Shown here: positions 1-5,297 of the stretch, in pieces | Layout of the letters: every line of letters starts with the position of its first letter | Position numbering within the stretch: position 1 is the first letter of the stretch | Assembly (NCBI GenBank): GCA_035762665.1 | Contig: DASTNZ010000172.1 | Location: 1 to 5,297 of the forward strand | Direction: 5' to 3' | DNA length: 5,297 bases | From: JASLBX01 sp035762665 | GTDB lineage: Bacteria; Actinomycetota; Actinomycetes; Jiangellales; Jiangellaceae | Position numbers and translations under genes: made by a program | The notes under the pieces: model-generated | What the model saw: only the letters and a program-made list of their open reading frames with translations | What the model was told of the DNA's origin: nothing | Databases searched by the model: none

Positions 1-1507
1 CGAACTCGACGGCCGCGGGCGCCTTGAAGTGCGCGATGCGCTCGCGGCAGAAGTCGATGATTTGCCGTTCGGTCGCCTCCTGCCCCGCCGCGAGCTTCAC
101 GAACGCCTTGGGCCGCTCGCCCCACTTCTCGTCGGGGATCGCGATGACCGCACACTCGAGCACGGCTGGGTGGCTGCAGACGGCGTGCTCAACCTCGATC
201 GTCGAGATGTTCTCACCGCCGGAGATGATGATGTCCTTCTTGCGGTCGCGGATCTCGATGTACCCGTCGGGGTGCATCACGCCGATGTCACCTGAGTGGA
301 ACCAGCCGCCCGCGAAGGCAAGTGCGGTCGCTTCGGAATCGTCGAGGTAGCCCGCCATCACGTTGTTGCCGCGCATCACGACCTCGCCCATCGTCTTCCC
401 GTCGGGTGCCACGTCATTCATCTCCGCGTCGACGACGCGGATGGGGTCAGCAACGATGTTGTGCACGCCCTGCCGGGCCAGTAGCTGCGCTTGCTCGGCA
501 TCCGGCAGGCTCCTCCACTCGGGGTGCGGTTCACACACCGTGTACGGGGCGTAGGTCTCGGTCAGGCCGTAGACATGCACCGGGGTGAAGTTCAGCGCGG
601 CCATCTTCGCCAGCAGCTTGGGCGACGGCGGGGCGCCACCGATCGTCACCGTGAGCCCTCGCTCCACGCGATGCGCGGCAGGGTGGCTGACGACGCCGAG
701 ATGAACGGTGGGCGCCGCGTTGTAGTGGGTGATCCCCTCGCGGTCGATCAGTTCCCAGATCGCCGCTGGATCGACCTTGCGCAGGCACACGTGGCGGGCG
801 CCCATCGCGGTTACCGCCCAGGTGAAGCACCACCCGTTGCAGTGGAACATCGGTACCACCCACAGCTGTACCGAGTCGGGGCGTAGGTGGGACTCGAGCG
901 CCTCCATCAGCGCGTTCAGGTACGCGCCGCGGTGGCTGTACATCACGCCCTTCGGACGTCCGGTCGTGCCTGAGGTGTAGTTGATCGAGATGGTCTGCTC
1001 CTCGTCCGTGACCGGAACCTCGAAGCGATCGGGCGACCCACCGGCGAGGAACTGCTCGTACGGGTCGCCCGCCGCCCCGGTGTCGTCGATGCGGATCGTC
1101 GGGAGGCCCGAGCCCTCGACCAGGTGGACGAGCTCGTGATCGACGAACACGATCCGGGCACCAGAGTGCTCGAGAATGTACGCGACCTCGCCGCGGTTCA
1201 GCCGCGTGTTGATTGCCACCAGCACCGCGCCTGCCGCCGGCACCCCGTAATGGGCTTCCAGGAGCGCCGGGATGTTCGGCGCCAGAAACGCTACCCGCTC
1301 GCCCGGCTCAATTCCTTCGGCGACCAGCGCCGAGGCGAGCCGGTTGACGCGCTCATCGAGCTCGCGGTACGTGGTCCGCCGCTCACCGTGGACGACGGCG
1401 ACCCTGTCAGGGAACACGTACGCGCTGCGGCGCAGGAAGGACACCGGCGAGAGCTCCGTCCGGTAGACCTTCTCAGTGGCTGTTCGTACGGGGGCAGTGA
1501 TAGCCAT
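1..1507 (-). CDS. AMP-forming acyl-CoA synthetase (ANL superfamily), 3' end cut by window edge
   Basis: Activates a carboxylic acid with ATP to an acyl-adenylate, then transfers the acyl group to CoA; probably cytosolic. The minus-strand frame is open from ATG 1507 to the left edge: 502 codons with no stop. ANL motifs are in order: the P-loop YTSGTTGRPKG (177-187), PMFHCNGW (219-226), the adenine-side YGLTE (313-317), GWFHSGDIG (401-409) with the ribose-binding Asp407, and the hinge region DRKKDIIISGGENIS (421-435). The ligation-side helices follow (about 436-502). The closing P-K-T-x-T-G-K motif with the adenylation lysine is not reached and should lie about 10-30 residues past the edge. The FHCNGW and INTRLN (99-104) signatures resemble the DmdB / medium-chain acyl-CoA ligase / plant AAE group rather than acetyl-CoA synthetase; the exact acyl substrate cannot be read. 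The start is supported by GGAGG five bases upstream. It lies 162 bases downstream of the regulator gene on the same strand, so it may be co-transcribed or have its own promoter. Confidence 0.95.
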   Translation of the reverse strand, partial: MAITAPVRTATEKVYRTELSPVSFLRRSAYVFPDRVAVVHGERRTTYRELDERVNRLASALVAEGIEPGERVAFLAPNIPALLEAHYGVPAAGAVLVAINTRLNRGEVAYILEHSGARIVFVDHELVHLVEGSGLPTIRIDDTGAAGDPYEQFLAGGSPDRFEVPVTDEEQTISINYTSGTTGRPKGVMYSHRGAYLNALMEALESHLRPDSVQLWVVPMFHCNGWCFTWAVTAMGARHVCLRKVDPAAIWELIDREGITHYNAAPTVHLGVVSHPAAHRVERGLTVTIGGAPPSPKLLAKMAALNFTPVHVYGLTETYAPYTVCEPHPEWRSLPDAEQAQLLARQGVHNIVADPIRVVDAEMNDVAPDGKTMGEVVMRGNNVMAGYLDDSEATALAFAGGWFHSGDIGVMHPDGYIEIRDRKKDIIISGGENISTIEVEHAVCSHPAVLECAVIAIPDEKWGERPKAFVKLAAGQEATERQIIDFCRERIAHFKAPAAVEF

Positions 1508-1512
1508 AGTGG

Positions 1513-1517
1513 CCTCC
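1513..1517 (-). promoter_or_regulatory. Ribosome binding site of the acyl-CoA synthetase gene
   Basis: The minus strand reads GGAGG followed by the five-base spacer CCACT and then ATG. This strong Shine-Dalgarno match fixes the start at 1507. The frame stays open further upstream (at least to about 1565), but no ATG or GTG start was seen in frame there. Confidence 0.85.
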
Positions 1518-1606
1518 GATGGTGGTTGCCGCCGCCGCGGTTCCGATGATGCGCCGGCTTTAGGAAAACGTACGGTCGGCGTGGCGCTCGCCCCAGGCGC
1601 AAATGG

Positions 1607-1635
1607 CCACGCATCACCCACGCATCACCCACGCA
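1607..1635 (-). repeat. 11-bp tandem repeat (2 full copies plus 7 bases) in the intergenic spacer
   Basis: The plus-strand unit CCACGCATCAC occurs at 1607-1617 and again exactly at 1618-1628, followed by CCACGCA at 1629-1635. On the coding strand the unit is GTGATGCGTGG. The period is close to one turn of the DNA helix, so copies would face the same side. The array lies 100-130 bases upstream of the acyl-CoA synthetase start and 35 bases past the regulator stop codon. It could be an operator for that gene or simple slippage; the sequence cannot decide. I saw no convincing promoter or terminator in the rest of the 162-base spacer. Confidence 0.8.
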
Positions 1636-1669
1636 AAAGCCGACGTCGAGGGGGTGGGGATGGAAAGGT

Positions 1670-4600
1670 CTACTGCCCTGCGGTGGGCGCCGGCCGCCGG
1701 TCGGCGATCTCGGGCGCCAGTCCCAGCGCGGTGAGCAGCTGGCGAGCCGCCTCCCGATGCGCAGCGGCGCTCGGCGTATCGCCCTGCTCAGATGACAGCC
1801 CTGCCAGCACGAAGTGAGTACGCGCCGCGTCAAAGCGCGATTCGATCTTCTCGAACGTGCGCAACGCCTCGCTTTGCCGGCGCTGCGCCTCACCGATGTC
1901 TCCGCTCGCGCCGGCGATGTAGCCGAGTGCGCGCTCGGCCAGGCCGACCGCCCATGTGAACCCGGTGTCGAGGCTGGTCTGGAGCCCCAGCTTCGCCTCC
2001 TCGTTCGCCCGAGCCATGTCTCCGGCCATCAGGTAGGCCTCGGCCAGCCAGCCTCTGAACCAGCCCACGAGCCTCGAGTACCGCATCCCGGCAAGCAGCT
2101 CGATCGACCGTCCCATCAGCGCGATTGCCCGCTCGGCGTCGCCATGCTCGAGGTACGCGTATCCAGTCCAGCCGAGCGAGAACGCGTTGTTGAGCGGGTC
2201 GGGGGAGAGCTCGATGCTGCGGTGGCCCCAGTCGATCGCGTCTTGCCCGTCGCCACGTGTGGCGGAGAACCAGGCGCGGTTCCACGCCGCGTAGCTCTGC
2301 AGGCGATGGTCGCCGAGCTGCTCGCCGATCGCGAAGCCGCCCGCCGCACCCTCCAGCGCCTCGTCCAGCTGGCCCATAAAGTACCGGTTGATGCCCTGCC
2401 AGCACAGCGACTGTCCCAGCCACCAACGCTCACCGGTCGGCTCGAGATACTCGACCGCGCGGCGGCCGTGTTCGAGACCCTCCGCAAACCGAGACACCCA
2501 CATCGACTCCTTGCACAGCACGTAGTGCGCCTTACCGCAGGTCTCCGAGTCGGCTACGCGCTCGGCGTTGGAGATCGCGCGCTTGCAGCAGGCAACCGCC
2601 TGCCGGTAGTCGCCCAGATGGCTGTGCGCGTGTGCGAGCTCGAAGAAGAATCGTCCCGCCAGTCGATGATCGTCAAGCTGCTCCATTCGCGAGCAGTTGC
2701 GTTCGAGCAACTCGACGGTGTCGGGGAACCGGCCCAGGAAGTAGTAAGAGCCGCTTAGCTGCAGGGCCAGTTCGACCAGGCGCCGGTCCTGCTCCCCGGC
2801 CGGTAAGCGCACCACGTGCCCGAGCGCTTCCTCGAGCGCTCGCGCGGCTTCGCTATGCGCGTGCATTCGCGCCGCCCGGTCGGCGAACAGCATCAGGTAC
2901 TCGATCGCCTTCGGCGCCTCATCCGTCTTCGAGTAATGATGGGCGAGGCGGTCGTAGACCTCCTCCAACCGCTCGGCGTACAGCGACTCCAGCGCCCGCC
3001 CCGCGGCCGCGTGCAGCGCGCGCCGGCGACCCTCCAGCAAGGTCTCGTAAGCCACGTCCTGAGTTAGCGCGTGCTTGAACACGAACCCTCGCTCCGGGCC
3101 GGCCCGCTCGTAGACGAACTCCAGGCTCTGCAGCTCCTGCAGTTGCTCGGCGAGCCCGGCCGGCTCCGGCCACACCGTCTCGAGCAGCCGCAGCGGAACC
3201 TCACGTCCCAGCACCGACGCGGTTTGCAGCACCCTCCGTGGCAAGTCCGGTAGCCGATCCATGCGCGCCATCAAGACGCCCTGAATCGTGTCGGGAACGA
3301 ACGTGTCAGCGGCTCCTTCGCCGTACTCGAGCGCCGCGCGCGCCAGCTCCTCCAGGAAGAACGGGTTGCCCTCTCCGCGCTGCAAGATCACCCGCGCAAG
3401 CGCCTCGGGCATCCGATCGGCGCCGAGCACCGAGCGCACAACGCTGAGGCTGTCCCGCGGGCCGAGGCGGCGGAGCGCAAGCTGGGTCACGTATGAGTGC
3501 TCGGTCCACGGCGGCCGGTAGCCGGGCCGCCAGGTGCACAGCAACAGGACCGGCGCTCCCGCCACGCTCTCGGCGAGCGAGGCCAGGTACTCCTCCGAAG
3601 ACCGGTCGATCCAATGCAGGTCCTCGATCGCGATGATGAGCGGGCGCCTCCGGCTGCCGTGCAGGCTCCAGGCTCGGAGCGTCTCGAACATCCGTGCCTT
3701 GATCGCCTCTGCGCTCAGCTGCCTCAGCGCTGGCGCCCCTTCGCCCAGACCGAGCAGATACAGCACGTAGGGCGCGTGTCGGTCGGCATCCAGGCCGACC
3801 TCCTGGAGCCCGAAGCGAACCTTCTCGGCTACCACTCCAGGCGCGTCGGCTTCTACGATCCCGCAGTTAGTGCGCACCACATCGACGATCGGCAGGTACG
3901 GGACGCTGCCGCCCCACGACAGGCAGCGGCCCTCCAGATACGAGACTTGCCGATTGCAGAGGCTGCGCCGGAACTCGTACACAAGGCGTGATTTGCCAAT
4001 CCCGGGCTCCCCGACGACGCCCACCACCTGGCCGTGCCCGGCCTCAACCTTGGCCAGGGGCCCGCGCAGCGCCGCCAGCTCGTCGTCGCGGCCGATGAAC
4101 TCACTCAGCGTCCGCCGCGAGCTCAGCTCCGGCGACACCGCCACCTGGTCGAGCACGTCCTGCAGGGTGCTCATCTCCAGATCGCGCCCCACAAACCGGC
4201 TCAGGGGGCGTGCGCCGAGCCCCTCGATGGGCGAGCGCCGGGGGCCCATCCCAGTGACCCGGAACGTGTCCACCAGCCCGTCAATGCCCGGTAGCCGTAC
4301 CCGCCCGAGTTCCACCAACCGCACGTACCCGGTCACCAATCGCGCCGTCGCGGGACCGATCACGATCGTTCCCGGCTCAGCCTGCTGCTGCAAGAGACCA
4401 GCCACGGTCGTCGTTTCCCCGACCGCGCTCACGCGCCGGTCAGCCCCGCCGCCTATCTGAGCAACCGCCACAAGTCCGGTATTCAGGCCGATCCGCAGCA
4501 TGCGCCGGGAGCGTTCGCTGAGCGCTCGCTGCAGCGCAAGCGCCGCGAGCACTCCCCGCCGGGCATGATCTTCGTGCGCCACCGGCACACCGAACAGCGC

Positions 4601-5278
4601 CACGAACCCGTCGTTCAAGAAGCTACTGATGGTGCCCTCGAAGCGCCGCACCGCCACGGCGGCCTGCTCGAAGAACGAATCCAGGAAGCTCAGCATCCGC
4701 TCGTGCCCGAGGCTACCGACCAGCGCCGCGGGATCGGCCAGCTGGCAGAAGAGCACTGTGGCCTGCTTGTGCTCGCCCTCGGCGCCGACGTCGTGCTCGG
4801 CCGTCGCCCGCGCCGCTATGGGAGCCTTGGGCGCGTCGACGCTCGCACTTGCCTCGGCCGTCCGCGAGGCCCCACATGCACTGCAGAAGCGATCAGCTGG
4901 ATCGCCGACGATGCCACACGCCGGGCACGCCACTCCCCGCGGACACCCACACTCGACGCAGTAGCGGGCCTTGGAGGTGTTCTTGTGCTCACAGCGCCCA
5001 CAACGCCATCTCCCCGCCTCGGGCGCAGGCTCGCCGGATCTCGGCGGCCGCTGACCGGCGGCGACGAACGACACTCGGTCGTCCGGCCCGAGCTCGAGCG
5101 CCTCCACGAGGCACCGCAGCGTGTGGAAGTGGGGAAACCGCCGCACACCCCGCTCAAGATCGGCGATCCCGCGCACGCTCAGACCGGCCCGATCCGCCAA
5201 CGCCTCCTGCGTCAGCCCCGCCGCAATCCGGTACCGACGTAGCAACCCCCCGAAGCTCCCAGGCCCTCCGGCGCTCAT
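1670..5278 (-). CDS. XRE / zinc-ribbon / cyclase-like / STAND ATPase / TPR regulator
   Basis: A large cytoplasmic signal-integrating regulator of 1202 residues (numbered from ATG 5278). Order of modules: XRE helix-turn-helix (about 9-72, with GLTQEALADRAGLS and DLERG); double zinc ribbon, Cys93/96/107/110 and Cys118/121/132/135; class III cyclase-like domain (about 169-316); STAND-type ATPase with Walker A GEPGIGKS (423-430), Walker B LIIAIEDLHW (Glu552-Asp553), sensor-like Arg584 in LLLCTWRPG, and winged-helix motif GNPFFLEEL (637-645); the family-typical FKHALTQDVAY (734-744); then about nine TPR units (838-1185). No signal peptide or membrane segment was seen. Actinobacterial cyclase-STAND-TPR proteins often end in a LuxR DNA-binding domain; here the C-terminus stops after the TPRs and DNA binding has moved to the N-terminus. 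The cyclase domain lacks key catalytic residues. Target genes and ligand are unknown; the downstream acyl-CoA synthetase gene is a candidate. An alternative ATG at 5284 adds two residues. Confidence 0.95.
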   Translation of the reverse strand: MSAGGPGSFGGLLRRYRIAAGLTQEALADRAGLSVRGIADLERGVRRFPHFHTLRCLVEALELGPDDRVSFVAAGQRPPRSGEPAPEAGRWRCGRCEHKNTSKARYCVECGCPRGVACPACGIVGDPADRFCSACGASRTAEASASVDAPKAPIAARATAEHDVGAEGEHKQATVLFCQLADPAALVGSLGHERMLSFLDSFFEQAAVAVRRFEGTISSFLNDGFVALFGVPVAHEDHARRGVLAALALQRALSERSRRMLRIGLNTGLVAVAQIGGGADRRVSAVGETTTVAGLLQQQAEPGTIVIGPATARLVTGYVRLVELGRVRLPGIDGLVDTFRVTGMGPRRSPIEGLGARPLSRFVGRDLEMSTLQDVLDQVAVSPELSSRRTLSEFIGRDDELAALRGPLAKVEAGHGQVVGVVGEPGIGKSRLVYEFRRSLCNRQVSYLEGRCLSWGGSVPYLPIVDVVRTNCGIVEADAPGVVAEKVRFGLQEVGLDADRHAPYVLYLLGLGEGAPALRQLSAEAIKARMFETLRAWSLHGSRRRPLIIAIEDLHWIDRSSEEYLASLAESVAGAPVLLLCTWRPGYRPPWTEHSYVTQLALRRLGPRDSLSVVRSVLGADRMPEALARVILQRGEGNPFFLEELARAALEYGEGAADTFVPDTIQGVLMARMDRLPDLPRRVLQTASVLGREVPLRLLETVWPEPAGLAEQLQELQSLEFVYERAGPERGFVFKHALTQDVAYETLLEGRRRALHAAAGRALESLYAERLEEVYDRLAHHYSKTDEAPKAIEYLMLFADRAARMHAHSEAARALEEALGHVVRLPAGEQDRRLVELALQLSGSYYFLGRFPDTVELLERNCSRMEQLDDHRLAGRFFFELAHAHSHLGDYRQAVACCKRAISNAERVADSETCGKAHYVLCKESMWVSRFAEGLEHGRRAVEYLEPTGERWWLGQSLCWQGINRYFMGQLDEALEGAAGGFAIGEQLGDHRLQSYAAWNRAWFSATRGDGQDAIDWGHRSIELSPDPLNNAFSLGWTGYAYLEHGDAERAIALMGRSIELLAGMRYSRLVGWFRGWLAEAYLMAGDMARANEEAKLGLQTSLDTGFTWAVGLAERALGYIAGASGDIGEAQRRQSEALRTFEKIESRFDAARTHFVLAGLSSEQGDTPSAAAHREAARQLLTALGLAPEIADRRPAPTAGQ
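1724..2767 (-). other. C-terminal TPR array of the regulator
   Basis: Encodes residues about 838-1185. Around nine helix-turn-helix TPR-like units of 34-40 residues are visible. Examples are RFFFELAHAHSHLGDYRQAV, GWTGYAYLEHGDAERAIALM and GWLAEAYLMAGDMARANEEA, with the family-typical small-Gly-Asp/x-x-x-A pattern at the turn. TPR arrays bind partner proteins or ligands and in STAND regulators often form the sensor arm. The gene ends about 17 residues after the last unit with no added DNA-binding domain. Confidence 0.85.
4046..4210 (-). repeat. Partial internal duplication of the FxGRD ATPase-entry motif
   Basis: Two related 23-residue segments begin at residue 357 (bases 4142-4210) and residue 389 (bases 4046-4114), offset by 32 residues. 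The first carries PLSRFVGRDLEMSTLQ, the second TLSEFIGRDDELAALR. Eleven of 23 positions are identical by eye. In STAND ATPases this motif normally occurs once, shortly before Walker A. Here only the second copy is followed by the P-loop at about residue 423. Confidence 0.75.
4331..4774 (-). other. Degenerate class III nucleotide-cyclase domain of the regulator
   Basis: Encodes residues about 169-316. The fold is recognisable from HKQATVLF (170-177), FLNDGFVALFGVPVAHEDH, RIGLNTG and the AVGE segment (285-288). Aligned by eye with the class III pattern, the first metal Asp is Gln179, the substrate-specifying Lys is Ser219, the transition-state Asn is Thr291 and the catalytic Arg is Leu295. Only the second metal Asp (Asp223) is kept. 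Cyclic-nucleotide synthesis is unlikely; a sensing, dimerising or allosteric role is inferred. Confidence 0.85.
4865..5008 (-). other. Double zinc ribbon of the regulator
   Basis: Encodes residues about 91-138. Two treble CxxC pairs are visible: Cys93-x2-Cys96 with Cys107-x2-Cys110, and Cys118-x2-Cys121 with Cys132-x2-Cys135. An extra Cys112 sits just after the first ribbon. Such double ribbons usually bind two structural zinc ions and mediate protein or nucleic-acid contacts. Here they join the DNA-binding head to the cyclase-like domain. Confidence 0.85.
5063..5254 (-). other. XRE-family helix-turn-helix domain of the regulator
   Basis: Encodes residues about 9-72 of the regulator. The pattern LLRRYRIAAGLTQEALADRA, then GLSVRGIADLERG, then a helix around HTLRCLVEALEL matches the five-helix XRE/Cro fold. 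GLTQEALADRAGLS holds helix 2 and the turn, and SVRGIADLERG is the recognition helix region. This is the only DNA-binding domain recognised in the protein and implies direct promoter binding. Its target site is not identifiable here. Confidence 0.88.
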
Positions 5279-5284
5279 GGCCAT

Positions 5285-5289
5285 CCTTC
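5285..5289 (-). promoter_or_regulatory. Ribosome binding site deciding the regulator start
   Basis: The minus strand reads GAAGG directly before ATG 5284, then six bases later the second in-frame ATG at 5278. The six-base gap to 5278 is a normal spacing, whereas zero spacing to 5284 is not usable. The start at 5278 (protein beginning MSAGG) is therefore preferred. The frame remains open to the right edge, so a start outside the window is not formally excluded, although the XRE domain is already complete. Confidence 0.6.
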
Positions 5290-5297
5290 GTCGACAA

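Noticed and set aside
1583..1592. GC-rich inverted repeat GGCG-ct-CGCC as a terminator hairpin after the regulator
   Set aside because: The two-base loop is too small for a stable hairpin and no T-run follows directly on the transcribed strand.
1561..1610. Possible promoter for the synthetase gene (minus-strand TACGTT at 1567-1572 with TTGCGC upstream)
   Set aside because: The -10-like match is poor and the spacing between the two boxes is about 24 bases, too long for a sigma-70-type promoter.
1641..1648. Palindrome CGACGTCG just after the regulator stop codon
   Set aside because: A perfect 8-bp palindrome is expected by chance in GC-rich DNA at this scale and there is no second copy or context to support an operator.
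1291..1893. A 200-codon minus-strand open frame spanning the intergenic spacer and both gene ends
   Set aside because: It overlaps the 3' end of the regulator and 5' end of the synthetase in a different frame from both. The translation is Arg/Ser-rich with no motif.
1814..2758. A 314-codon plus-strand open frame opposite the TPR-coding region
   Set aside because: It is antisense to a clear TPR array, its translation is low-complexity Arg/Ala/Val/Leu-rich with no recognisable motif, and long antisense frames are expected in such GC-rich DNA.
4565..5242. A 225-codon plus-strand open frame opposite the XRE/zinc-ribbon/cyclase region
   Set aside because: It mirrors a coding strand with strong domain evidence, shows no family motif, and lacks a convincing ribosome binding site; treated as a shadow.

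Overview
The window is GC-rich, tightly coded DNA. It carries two genes, both on the minus strand, that fill it almost completely. Base composition, the XRE/cyclase/STAND/TPR protein type and the acyl-CoA ligase subtype suggest a high-GC actinobacterium (Actinomycetota, possibly Thermoleophilia). That placement is an inference from style, not from a marker gene.

Layout, in the direction of transcription (right to left). Positions 5279-5297 hold the ribosome binding site of the first gene. Positions 1670-5278 encode a signal-integrating regulator of about 1202 residues. Its modules in order are: N-terminal XRE-type helix-turn-helix, two zinc ribbons, a class III nucleotide-cyclase-like domain, a STAND/AAA-type ATPase, and about nine TPR units. 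A 162-base spacer (1508-1669) follows. It contains an 11-bp tandem repeat and the Shine-Dalgarno sequence of the second gene. Positions 1-1507 encode an AMP-forming acyl-CoA synthetase with 502 codons present. It runs off the left edge just before its expected C-terminal catalytic-lysine motif. This gene has no stop codon in the window, so a search for closed reading frames would miss it.

The main points of interest are in the regulator. It combines a DNA-binding head, zinc ribbons and a cyclase fold in front of a STAND ATPase and TPR array. The usual architecture of cyclase-STAND regulators ends in a C-terminal LuxR helix-turn-helix. The cyclase domain has lost most residues needed for catalysis (metal Asp to Gln, specificity Lys to Ser, transition-state Asn to Thr and Arg to Leu), so it is probably a non-catalytic sensor or scaffold. 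Just before the ATPase, the 'F-x-G-R-D' entry motif occurs twice, 32 residues apart, which looks like a partial internal duplication.

Functionally, the regulator may sense a ligand or partner through the TPR, cyclase-like and ATPase parts and control transcription through its XRE domain. The adjacent same-strand acyl-CoA synthetase is a plausible target or operon partner, but nothing in the sequence proves this. No tRNA, rRNA, CRISPR, insertion sequence or attachment site was seen.
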